A DNA stretch of 13,027 nucleotides from an uncultured Clostridium sp. (lineage in GTDB: Bacteria; Bacillota_A; Clostridia; TANB77; CAG-508): contig CAMXLV010000040.1 in assembly GCA_947244675.1 (NCBI GenBank), forward strand, positions 1 to 13,027, given 5' to 3'. The position numbers and the translations under genes were made by a program. Below, one piece after another: positions 1-7,172 of this stretch. The notes under the pieces were generated by a model. It saw only the letters and a program-made list of their open reading frames with translations. It did not search any database and was not told the origin of the DNA. Within the stretch, counting starts at the first letter, position 1; every line of letters starts with the position of its first letter.

Positions 1-75
1 TAATTTTATTTAGTTTTTAAGAATTTTTTCACCTTTCAAAAAAACTGTCGGGTAACAAGAAAAAATGTTAACCTG

Positions 76-104
76 TTGACAATATCGTTTAATATTGATA
101 CAAT
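76..104 (+). promoter_or_regulatory. sigma-A promoter of the first prepilin-like gene
   Basis: A perfect -35 box TTGACA (76-81) is followed after 17 bases by TACAAT (99-104), a five-of-six match to the -10 consensus. Transcription would start near 111, leaving a leader of roughly 70 bases before the ATG at 179. The promoter also rules out the in-frame TTG at 95 as a start, because that codon lies upstream of the expected transcription start. Confidence 0.8.
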
Positions 105-178
105 CCAAAAAGAAAAGTATATCATTAGAAAAAATGCAAATAATAAAGACAAAAGAAATAAAAGGAGAAGTAAAAGAA

Positions 179-1354
179 ATGAAAAAAAGTAGCAATAGAG
201 AAGAAAGAAAACAAAAAAACCAAGGAATTACGCTAATTGTATTAGTAATTACAATTATAATTTTGTTAATACTAGCAGGAGTGACAATAACAGGAATAAC
301 AGAAGATCATTCTATAATAAAAAATGCGAATCATGCATCACATCAAACAGAAATAAAATCGTTAGAAGAACAAGTAGAATTAGCCATCATAAAAGCAGAA
401 CAAAAACATAGAAATCCAGAATTAGAAGATATAATAGAAGAATTGAAAAGTAGTAAAATAATAACAAATGAAAATCAAGTAGACACAATAACAGGAAAAA
501 TAACAACTAATAATGGATATGAAATAGATGGAAAACTAGATGACTATGTAGGAATCACTACAAAAGATATAGCAAATAGTGAAGATAAAGGGATTTATTA
601 TGGAGCAGAAGTAACAGGATATGAATGTAAAAATAGTGAAGCAGTAGCAATTTGGAGAATATTTTATGCAGATGAAAATAATATTTATCTAATAGCAGAT
701 GATTCCATCAATCCAGTATATGCACCGAAAACAAAAACGGGAAAAACATTAACAATTACGGAAAATAGTAAAAAAGTTGCTAGTGGAAGTGCTTGCAGTG
801 ATTACGAAGGAAGCAAATGGATAGAAGAAAATAGTTTGGCAAAAAAATGGTTCAAACAGTTTTTAGAGACAAATCCAGATTGTGGAAATATAAATGCTAA
901 AATGTCAGCATATATGATGGATACGAGTATTTGGAATGTATTTGCAGGAAATAAAGCTGAGTATGCAATAGGAGGAAATACCATAGAATTATTTTGTGCA
1001 TCTTACCAAGATACTCATCCAGATAAATATATTGTTTATACAATCGGAGAGGGAGAAAAAGGCTATAAAGCAAAATGGAGTGATGGTTCTGATGATACTT
1101 ATGGATATGTAAGAGGTATAAAAAGTAATGATTTTAATAAAATCTATGTTAACGATTCAAAAATATTTTGGATGGCTAGTCCTTATTTTGAGCATAGTGC
1201 ACTTCTTATGCGTGTATCAGGATTTGGAGGAAGTTATGGAGATTTAGATTCCTATTGGTCAGGTTTTGCACAAGGAGAATTAAGACCAATAGTATGTCTT
1301 AAATCAGATGTAAAATTAAAAAGAATAGAAGAAGGGATCTATGCGATAAAATAA
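179..1354 (+). CDS. prepilin-like surface protein with DUF6273-like C-terminal domain
   Basis: This 391-residue protein has a short basic leader, a type IV prepilin-like cleavage site with Gly16 followed by ITLIVLVIT, and one long hydrophobic helix (about residues 17-38). A Glu/Lys-rich, probably helical stretch follows (about 45-95), then a large exported domain. The end of that domain, with FWMASP, a glycine- and tyrosine-rich stretch and GELRPIVCLKSD, resembles the DUF6273/FGE-like fold, whose C-termini usually read G(V/F)RP followed by hydrophobic residues. The usual pilin Glu at position +5 is Val21 here, so assembly into a true pilus is doubtful. The ATG at 179 is preferred because AGGAG lies at 163-167 and the promoter is at 76-104; the in-frame ATG at 134 lacks a good ribosome binding site. 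Surface display or adhesion is inferred. No pilus assembly genes are in the window. Confidence 0.8.
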   Translation: MKKSSNREERKQKNQGITLIVLVITIIILLILAGVTITGITEDHSIIKNANHASHQTEIKSLEEQVELAIIKAEQKHRNPELEDIIEELKSSKIITNENQVDTITGKITTNNGYEIDGKLDDYVGITTKDIANSEDKGIYYGAEVTGYECKNSEAVAIWRIFYADENNIYLIADDSINPVYAPKTKTGKTLTITENSKKVASGSACSDYEGSKWIEENSLAKKWFKQFLETNPDCGNINAKMSAYMMDTSIWNVFAGNKAEYAIGGNTIELFCASYQDTHPDKYIVYTIGEGEKGYKAKWSDGSDDTYGYVRGIKSNDFNKIYVNDSKIFWMASPYFEHSALLMRVSGFGGSYGDLDSYWSGFAQGELRPIVCLKSDVKLKRIEEGIYAIK

Positions 1355-1383
1355 GTTTAGAAAGCATATTTTTGCAGAAAAAT

Positions 1384-1431
1384 AAAGACAGAGCATAAAA
1401 AAATTCTAATCATGCTCTGTCTTTGTTTTTT
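1384..1431. terminator. bidirectional intrinsic terminator between convergent genes
   Basis: A perfect 13-bp stem (arms 1384-1396 and 1412-1424, AAAGACAGAGCAT and its complement) encloses a 15-base loop and is followed by GTTTTTT on the plus strand. On the minus strand the stem is followed by a T-rich run (TTATTTTTC). It therefore fits termination of the plus-strand gene ending at 1354 and of the minus-strand gene coming from the right. Confidence 0.85.
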
Positions 1432-1433
1432 AT

Positions 1434-1496
1434 TTACCATAAAGCTGGACGAAATCCACTGTGTATGGTTGGATTAAAAGTACCATTGATTTCACG
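1434..1496 (-). other. displaced 3' coding tail of the FGE-like gene
   Basis: Read on the minus strand from 1496 down to the TAA at 1434-1436, this segment encodes REINGTFNPTIHSGFRPALW. This is the kind of ending that FGE/SUMF1-type domains normally have (a GFRPAL-like motif). It is out of frame with the gene to its right by one base: skipping the base at 1497 joins CGG (1500-1498) directly to CGT (1496-1494) and restores a continuous reading frame. The segment is therefore the original C-terminus of the neighbouring minus-strand gene, separated by a one-base insertion or by a sequencing or assembly error. Confidence 0.75.
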
Positions 1497-2781
1497 ACCG
1501 AGAGGTTGTAGAAACAGAAAGCGAAGTAGGTTGACGGAATGATCCACCTCGTAGAGAACAAGGACTTCCATAAGACCAGGAGTTTTCTAATGTATATTCA
1601 TTTAAATTACCTGCCAAATCATAAATTTCTACAGTACAATTCCTATTACTAGCTCCTGTGGATAATAATATTTCTGTAGAAGCTGGTTTAGTAAATGAGT
1701 CTAGTATTTTTTTCCACGAACTAAAAAAATAAGAACCCCTTTTTACTATAAATGACACTTCTCCATAATTTCCAAATGCAGTTGAATCTGTTAGTAATTC
1801 GTTCTTGGTTTTGGCTCCTTTTTCTTCTAAAAATTTCATAACTAAATCCCATTGAATCCCAAACATTAAACTTGCTTTTTTTCCTCCAACCACTAATTGA
1901 TTAGACAACATTTGAGCTTCTTTTCCTGTTATGAAATTATAAGAATAAGCATCTTTTTGGATAATGGGGGTTATTAGAGTTTCTCTTTGTATTTTTGTTC
2001 CAGCTTCATATCTACCAATATAAAAACCACCATTTTCAAATACACTCTTTAACATCATATTTTTATGATCATTATATGCAGTTTCATTGGCAAAGCCATA
2101 TTGGTCACTATTAAAAAAATTATCATTCCAACTAGTTAATCGATAATCTTTTGCATAATTTTTCATAACACTTTCAATTTTTATATAATCTTCTGCTCCA
2201 GTTGGTGCTGTTCCACCATTATAAGTTGTATTTCTATAAATAGATTTTGGTACTTCAATCCAAACCCACTCATTATCGTCTTTATCCCTTATGACAACTC
2301 CTGTTTGTAGATTATTTCTTATAATACTTGCTCCTTCTGGTAAAAATGGCGTTGTATCTGCCGTTGATGGCATTGTTAAATCATTTATATTTCCATCTAT
2401 AGTAACATATCCATCTTTATCAATTGAAATAAGATAGTCATCAACCACTACAGTTGCTGGCAAATTTTCTATTGGAAAATTTGAATTTTCTTTATCAAGC
2501 CCTTCTAATTTTTCTAAATTATTATTCAAAGTATTAGGATCAAATTTTTCATCAATCCAAAGACTTTCCATTAGTGCTAATTCTATGCTTTCTTTTACGG
2601 TTGCTTTTGTTGTTTCTTCTTTTGCCATTTTTGTTTTGGTTAAGATCCCATTATCTCCTGTTAACATGGTGATGCTTATTCCTGCTAAAATTAGCAAAAC
2701 AACAATAGTGATTACTAGTGCAATTAGAGTAATTCCTTGGTTCTTCTTTTTACTTTTCTTACTTTGGATTTTATTTTTCAT
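1492..2781 (-). CDS. prepilin-like surface protein with FGE/sulfatase-type domain, frameshifted at its 3' end
   Basis: As it stands the frame gives 429 residues; with the frameshift repaired it would give 448 and end at 1434. It has a basic leader, a prepilin-like site at Gly16 followed by ITLIALVIT (Ala21 in place of the usual Glu), and a single hydrophobic helix (about 17-38). A predicted helical stalk follows, then a long domain of the formylglycine-generating-enzyme/SUMF1 type. Diagnostic segments are WVWIEVP, GGFYIGRYEAG, QWDLVMKFL, EIYDLAGNLNEYT and SLRGGSF. Outside true FGEs this fold often serves as a ligand-binding C-type-lectin-like module, so I infer surface binding rather than catalysis. 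The ATG at 2781 is preferred to the TTG at 2823, because AAAGGAG lies between them about 11 bases upstream of the ATG. The gene is the only clear minus-strand gene in the window and converges on the first gene. Confidence 0.78.
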   Translation of the reverse strand: MKNKIQSKKSKKKNQGITLIALVITIVVLLILAGISITMLTGDNGILTKTKMAKEETTKATVKESIELALMESLWIDEKFDPNTLNNNLEKLEGLDKENSNFPIENLPATVVVDDYLISIDKDGYVTIDGNINDLTMPSTADTTPFLPEGASIIRNNLQTGVVIRDKDDNEWVWIEVPKSIYRNTTYNGGTAPTGAEDYIKIESVMKNYAKDYRLTSWNDNFFNSDQYGFANETAYNDHKNMMLKSVFENGGFYIGRYEAGTKIQRETLITPIIQKDAYSYNFITGKEAQMLSNQLVVGGKKASLMFGIQWDLVMKFLEEKGAKTKNELLTDSTAFGNYGEVSFIVKRGSYFFSSWKKILDSFTKPASTEILLSTGASNRNCTVEIYDLAGNLNEYTLENSWSYGSPCSLRGGSFRQPTSLSVSTTSRS

Positions 2782-2828
2782 ATTCGTTATTTCTCCTTTT
2801 CCTTTGTTCTTTTCTATTGGCAATTGTT

Positions 2829-2857
2829 ATTATGATAATTTTTAAATATTTTATCAA
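2829..2857 (-). promoter_or_regulatory. probable sigma-A promoter of the FGE-like gene
   Basis: On the minus strand, TTGATA (2857-2852) is followed after 17 bases by CATAAT (2834-2829). Each box matches the consensus at five of six positions. It lies about 50 bases upstream of the ATG at 2781. The surrounding DNA is very AT-rich, so chance matches are possible. Confidence 0.5.
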
Positions 2858-2982
2858 TATTTAAAAAATATGTAAATATATTTATATTTATTTAAAATTA
2901 TATAAAGGAAAATTTGGATTCTAATTAATATTTTGAGATTGATAGACAGATAAAAACATATGATTAAAAGACAATTGATTTT

Positions 2983-3003
2983 TTTCACAGAAAAGACACA
3001 AAA
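2983..3003 (+). promoter_or_regulatory. tandem hexamer element upstream of the alarmone synthetase (copy 1)
   Basis: This 21-base element contains TTCACA (2984-2989), five bases, then GACACA (2995-3000). It matches the element at 8277-8297 at 20 of 21 positions. An 11-base spacing between direct half-sites is typical of OmpR/PhoB-family operators, and the second copy lies just upstream of an OmpR-family regulator gene. It is about 60 bases before the synthetase start. Its role as an operator is inferred. Confidence 0.4.
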
Positions 3004-3066
3004 AAAGTATCAACTCATAACAATAAAAGGATAATATCAGCATATACTAAAACAAAGAGAGGTGTT

Positions 3067-3735
3067 ATGCTGATCATGAAGCAAAAGAGGAAAAAAGAAA
3101 ATAACCTAATAAAAGTAGAAAATTTTATAGACTATAACCAAGCACTAGAAGTAAAAGACGAAACATTTGAAAAGCTAATGTTTATTTATGCTATGGCAAT
3201 AAAAGAATTAAAAACAAAAATAGAAATCCTAAAAGACGAATTTAAGACCTTTTATCAATATGATTTAATTGATCATATAGAAACAAGGATCAAAACGCCA
3301 GAGAGTATTTTAGCAAAAATGAAAAAGAAAAACATAGCATTTACTTATAAAGAAATGATAGAGAATATTAATGATATTGCAGGAGTAAGAATTGTTGATC
3401 CATTAAAAAAAGATGTATTTTCAACCGTAGAATTAATAAAAAAAATACCAGGAATCAACATTTTAAAAGAAAAAGATTATATGACACACCCTAAAAAAAG
3501 CGGATATGCTAGTTATCATCTCATAGTAGAAGTACCAGTCACTTTATCAAGACAAAATCTTTATGTAAAAGTCGAAATCCAAATAAGAACACTTGCAATG
3601 GACTTTTGGTCTACTTTAGAACATAAAATGAAATATAAAACACAAGAGGAGCTAAGCAAACAAGAAGCAAAAGAATGGGTAAATTGTGCTAAAATGATCA
3701 ACAAATTAGATAATAAAATGATGTTATTAAATTGA
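3067..3735 (+). CDS. small alarmone synthetase, GTP pyrophosphokinase (RelP/RelQ type)
   Basis: The protein transfers pyrophosphate from ATP to GDP or GTP to make (p)ppGpp in the cytoplasm. At 222 residues it has the size of single-domain small alarmone synthetases and lacks the HD hydrolase, TGS and ACT domains of long RelA/SpoT proteins. Family motifs visible are ETRIKTPESI (Arg74, Lys76, Ser80), NDIAGVRIV (Asp103), KDYMTHPKKSGYASYHLIVE (136-155) and VEIQIRT (169-175, Glu170), then AMDFWSTLEHKMKYK. The last motif resembles RelP/YwaC as much as RelQ/YjbM, so I give no symbol. Two starts are possible, ATG 3067 or ATG 3076; the AGAGAGG at 3056-3062 is close to the first and rather far from the second. 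The gene faces away from the FGE-like gene and lies about 260 bases upstream of dnaG. Confidence 0.92.
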   Translation: MLIMKQKRKKENNLIKVENFIDYNQALEVKDETFEKLMFIYAMAIKELKTKIEILKDEFKTFYQYDLIDHIETRIKTPESILAKMKKKNIAFTYKEMIENINDIAGVRIVDPLKKDVFSTVELIKKIPGINILKEKDYMTHPKKSGYASYHLIVEVPVTLSRQNLYVKVEIQIRTLAMDFWSTLEHKMKYKTQEELSKQEAKEWVNCAKMINKLDNKMMLLN

Positions 3736-3824
3736 AAAAATAAAAAGCATGATAAAAATTCTCCCTAATAAGAAATAAAACACAAAAACTAATAAGGCAA
3801 AAAATCAAATCAGAAAAAGAAATG

Positions 3825-3850
3825 TGGCACCACTAAAAAAAGTGGTGTCA
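3825..3850 (+). terminator. hairpin after the alarmone synthetase, possible weak terminator
   Basis: A 10-bp stem with one G-U pair (arms 3825-3834 TGGCACCACT and 3841-3850 AGTGGTGTCA) encloses a six-A loop. The downstream strand continues CATTTAAAC rather than a solid T run, so termination on the plus strand would be weak. It lies 90 bases after the synthetase stop codon and about 140 bases before dnaG. Confidence 0.45.
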
Positions 3851-3952
3851 TTTAAACATTAAAAAGGAAAAATGCAAAAAGAGTAATAAAATTGTAAAAA
3901 AATGTGAAACAAAGAAGGGTTTATGTAAAATGCGTCGAATAATATAACTATG

Positions 3953-3958
3953 TATAAT
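3953..3958 (+). promoter_or_regulatory. candidate -10 box for dnaG-rpoD
   Basis: A perfect TATAAT sits 35 bases upstream of the dnaG ATG. No convincing -35 box is found 16-18 bases upstream (the area reads AAATGCGTC). TG directly precedes the box, but not in the exact extended -10 position. This is the best candidate for the dnaG transcript start, with low certainty. Confidence 0.35.
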
Positions 3959-3992
3959 AAATTGAAATAAATTGAAGGAAAGTGAGGGGAAA

Positions 3993-5774
3993 ATGCAACG
4001 TTATAGTGATGAAATAATAGACGAAATAAGACAAACCAATGATATCGTAGATATCATATCACAATATGTGCATTTAAAAAGAAGTGGTAGAAACTTTTTT
4101 GGGTTATGTCCCTTTCATAATGAAAAATCGCCATCTTTTTCCGTCTCACCAGACAAGCAAATATTTCACTGTTTTGGTTGTGGGGTAGGAGGAAATGTAT
4201 ACACTTTTTTAACAAAAATAGAAGGAATTAGCTTTATAGAAGCAATGCAAACATTAGCCCAAAGAGTCAATATACAATTACCAACCTTAGAATCGAGTGG
4301 AGATTCTGCCAAAGAAATACTAAAGAGCAAAGTATATAAAGTAAACGAATTTACGGCCAATTATTATCATCAGAACTTATACAAACCAGAATCAAAAGTA
4401 GCACAAGAATATATCAAAAAAAGAAAATTAACAAATGAAACTTTAAAATCTTTCCAAATTGGATTCTCAGGAAAATTTGATGAACTATATCAAGAATTAA
4501 AAAAACAAGGATTTGAAGAACCAGAAATTTTAGAATCAGGATTAGTCAATAAAAATGATAAAGGACAATATATCGACAGGTATCGAAACAGACTAATGTT
4601 TCCTATTTGTGATAGCAGAGGAAGAGTGATAGCATTTGGGGGAAGAGTATTAGATGATACAAAACCCAAATATATCAATTCGCCTGAGAACATTGTATAC
4701 AGTAAAGGAAGAAACCTATTTGGCTTAAACGTCGCCAAAAAAGGGAATACCAAAGAACTAATAATTGTAGAAGGATATATGGATGTTATATCGCTCCATC
4801 AAAGAGGAATTAGTAATGTGGTAGCACCATTGGGAACAGCATTAACACAACAGCAAGGATGGTTACTAAGAAAAAATGCAGAAAAAATCATATTAAGTTT
4901 TGATTCAGATGAAGCAGGGCTTATGGCAAAAATGAGAGCATTAGACATTTTGCAAAACATGGGATGTGACATAAGAATTCTGCAGATGGAAGGAGCCAAA
5001 GATCCAGATGAATACATCATTCAATATGGAAATGCAAGATTTAAAAACATGATAGAAAAAGCAATATCAATCATTGAATTTAAAGTAAAAGTATTAAAAC
5101 AAAACTTAAATTTAGAAAATGTAAATGACAAAATCAAATTTTTAAACGAAATAGCAAAACTAATAGCAAAAGTAGAAAACACGATGGAAAAAGAAGTATA
5201 TATTGAAAAAATAGCAAAAGAATATAAAATATCAAAAGAAGCAATCTATGCAGAAGTTAACAAACTAACCTATGAAGGAGCAAAAAGTGAAAAAGTTTTA
5301 GAAAAAGCAAAGCCAGTCATAAGCCACAAAAAAATAGAACAAGAAGCTATTTCACCATTACTTAAAAAGCGTGAGAATACAGTGATTTCGATCTTATTAA
5401 CAGGAGACCAAAACATATTTGAAATCATAAAGCAAAATATCAAGCAAGAACAATTTCAAGACAGCATTAATCAAGAAATTATCAAAAAACTGTATGAAGA
5501 ACTCGAAAAAGGAAATAGTAATATAAATAGTATTATTGATATGTTAGGAGAAGAAGAGCAAAATCATATTACAGAAATAATGGCAGATGATTATGAATTA
5601 GAAGACATAGAAAAAGCAGTAGATGACATCTTACAAGCTTATGAAAAGGACAAGCTAAACAATCGTAAATTTGAAATTCTAGCATTATTAGAAAAAGAAA
5701 TAGAAACCAACCAAAAAAAAGTGTTAGAAAAAGAGTTAAGTGAAATCATCAATAGGTTGGTAAAAATCAAATAG
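3993..5774 (+). CDS. dnaG: DNA primase DnaG
   Basis: The primase makes RNA primers for the replicative helicase and polymerase at the fork. The 593-residue length fits bacterial DnaG (about 580-600). The N-terminal CHC2 zinc finger has ligands Cys39, His42, Cys60 and Cys63. The catalytic core has RNRLMFPI, IAFGGRVLDD and KYINSPE. The Toprim centre has EGYMD (260-264), DSDEAG (304-309) and KDPDE (336-340), with the acidic metal-binding residues all present. The rest is a charged helical C-terminal region, where the helicase-interaction domain usually lies. The ATG at 3993 is chosen because GTGAGGGG precedes it; the upstream in-frame TTG at 3972 would place seven extra residues before the normal start. 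The next gene, rpoD, begins 38 bases later, the classic pairing of the macromolecular-synthesis operon, but rpsU is absent upstream. Confidence 0.97.
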   Translation: MQRYSDEIIDEIRQTNDIVDIISQYVHLKRSGRNFFGLCPFHNEKSPSFSVSPDKQIFHCFGCGVGGNVYTFLTKIEGISFIEAMQTLAQRVNIQLPTLESSGDSAKEILKSKVYKVNEFTANYYHQNLYKPESKVAQEYIKKRKLTNETLKSFQIGFSGKFDELYQELKKQGFEEPEILESGLVNKNDKGQYIDRYRNRLMFPICDSRGRVIAFGGRVLDDTKPKYINSPENIVYSKGRNLFGLNVAKKGNTKELIIVEGYMDVISLHQRGISNVVAPLGTALTQQQGWLLRKNAEKIILSFDSDEAGLMAKMRALDILQNMGCDIRILQMEGAKDPDEYIIQYGNARFKNMIEKAISIIEFKVKVLKQNLNLENVNDKIKFLNEIAKLIAKVENTMEKEVYIEKIAKEYKISKEAIYAEVNKLTYEGAKSEKVLEKAKPVISHKKIEQEAISPLLKKRENTVISILLTGDQNIFEIIKQNIKQEQFQDSINQEIIKKLYEELEKGNSNINSIIDMLGEEEQNHITEIMADDYELEDIEKAVDDILQAYEKDKLNNRKFEILALLEKEIETNQKKVLEKELSEIINRLVKIK

Positions 5775-5812
5775 GGGATAAAAAAGAAACCTTGGAGGGG
5801 AAGGAGTAAAGA

Positions 5813-7123
5813 ATGGCAAAGAAAAAAGAAGAATTAGAAAAAGTAGAGGAATTAGAAAAAGCAAAAAAAGGTAAAAAAGAGGAAAAAAAGAAAGAAGTAG
5901 CCAAAGAAAGTAAAAAAGACGAAAAAACAAAAGGAAAAACCAATAAAGAAAAAATGGAAGAAGCAAGAAAAGTAGCCAAAAAGAAAATAGAAGATAAGCA
6001 AGAAAAGCAAGAAAAAACAAACAACGAGGAGGAAAAAGACAAGCAATTAAAAGATGAAAAAGTAAATAGCATCCTAAAAAAAGCAAAAGAAAAAGGTCAA
6101 ATAACCTATGGAGACTTAGCAACTGAGCTAGATGATGTAAATCCAGAACAGATTGATCAAGTTTTTGATGCATTTGAAGAATTAGGTGTAGACTTATTAT
6201 CAGAAGATTTAGATGAAGAACCAGACATTGAAGATCTAAAAGAAGTAGAAGAACTAAAATTAGATGAAATCACAGATACTAGTTATGAAGGAATCAATGT
6301 AGATGATCCTGTAAGAATGTATTTAAGAGAAATAGGAAGAATACCACTATTAACCTTTGAACAAGAATTAGACTTAGCCAAAAAAATCTTAGAGGAAGAT
6401 GAAGAAGCCAAACAAGAATTAGCAGAATCCAATTTAAGATTAGTAGTAAGTATTGCTAAAAAATATGTAGGAAGAGGTATGTTATTTTTAGACTTAATAC
6501 AAGAAGGAAATATGGGATTAATTAAAGCAGTTGAAAAATTTGATTATACAAAAGGATTCAAATTTAGTACGTATGCAACTTGGTGGATTAGACAAGCAAT
6601 TACAAGAGCCATTGCAGACCAAGCTAGAACCATAAGAATTCCAGTGCATATGGTAGAAACCATAAATAAACTAATCAGAACATCAAGACACTTATTACAA
6701 CAAATGGGAAGAGAACCAACCCCAGAAGAAATTGCAGCAGAAATGGAAATACCAGTTGAAAAAGTAATGGAAATTCAAAAAATAGCACAAGATCCTGTAT
6801 CTTTAGAAACACCAATTGGAGAAGAAGATGATAGTCACTTGGGAGACTTCATACAAGATGATGATAGTCCAGCACCACATGATTCAGCAGCATACACCTT
6901 ATTAAAAGAGCAATTAGAAGATGTAATGAACACATTGACACCAAGAGAAGCAAAAGTTCTAAAATTAAGATTTGGATTAGAAGATGGAAAAGCAAGAACC
7001 TTAGAAGAAGTAGGACGTGAATTTGAAGTAACACGTGAAAGAATTAGACAAATAGAAGCAAAAGCATTAAGAAAATTAAGACATCCTAGTAGAAGTAAAA
7101 AACTTAGAGATTATATGGGCTAA
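5813..7123 (+). CDS. rpoD: housekeeping sigma factor RpoD/SigA with Lys/Glu-rich N-terminal extension
   Basis: The primary sigma-70 factor directs RNA polymerase to -35/-10 promoters. At 436 residues it is about 65 longer than Bacillus subtilis SigA. Residues 1-83 are almost only Lys, Glu, Asp, Ala and Gln, low-complexity and probably disordered or coiled. A region 1.1-like segment follows (about 84-125, [20 protein letters not shown]), then region 1.2 ([12 protein letters not shown], 164-175), regions 2.1-2.4 (about 205-277, with [14 protein letters not shown] for -10 recognition and melting), region 3 (about 277-350) and region 4 (about 375-436, helix-turn-helix 396-417, [20 protein letters not shown]). 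The start is fixed by AAGGAG six bases before the ATG. The gene is 38 bases after dnaG and surely in its operon. The extension is encoded by an almost pure purine run on this strand. Confidence 0.97.
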   Translation: MAKKKEELEKVEELEKAKKGKKEEKKKEVAKESKKDEKTKGKTNKEKMEEARKVAKKKIEDKQEKQEKTNNEEEKDKQLKDEKVNSILKKAKEKGQITYGDLATELDDVNPEQIDQVFDAFEELGVDLLSEDLDEEPDIEDLKEVEELKLDEITDTSYEGINVDDPVRMYLREIGRIPLLTFEQELDLAKKILEEDEEAKQELAESNLRLVVSIAKKYVGRGMLFLDLIQEGNMGLIKAVEKFDYTKGFKFSTYATWWIRQAITRAIADQARTIRIPVHMVETINKLIRTSRHLLQQMGREPTPEEIAAEMEIPVEKVMEIQKIAQDPVSLETPIGEEDDSHLGDFIQDDDSPAPHDSAAYTLLKEQLEDVMNTLTPREAKVLKLRFGLEDGKARTLEEVGREFEVTRERIRQIEAKALRKLRHPSRSKKLRDYMG

Positions 7124-7172
7124 ACCTAAAGAACAAACACTTTTTTAAGAAAATAAGTGGATGGAGGAAAAA

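Noticed and set aside
95..178. TTG start 28 codons upstream of the first prepilin-like gene
   Set aside because: It lies upstream of the transcription start predicted from the TTGACA-17-TACAAT promoter; ATG 179 has a ribosome binding site and gives a normal short leader.
179..2781. Diversity-generating retroelement target cassette as a firm call
   Set aside because: The lectin-like ends fit, but no reverse transcriptase, template repeat or accessory gene is present, and the two C-terminal segments are not copies of each other.
2585..2845. Plus-strand frame of 86 codons with hydrophobic character
   Set aside because: It is the antisense of the hydrophobic prepilin-like N-terminus of the minus-strand gene, which has clear domain support.
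3972..3992. TTG start seven codons upstream of the dnaG ATG
   Set aside because: The purine-rich ribosome binding site lies inside this stretch, and DnaG homologues normally begin close to the MQRYSDEII segment.
5736..6173. Long minus-strand frames rich in Leu and Phe opposite the start of rpoD
   Set aside because: They are the reverse reading of the Lys/Glu-rich purine run of rpoD; they lack ribosome binding sites and recognisable domains.
7161..7172. ATG four codons upstream of the MscS start
   Set aside because: It overlaps the GGAGG that serves the ATG at 7173 and has no ribosome binding site of its own.
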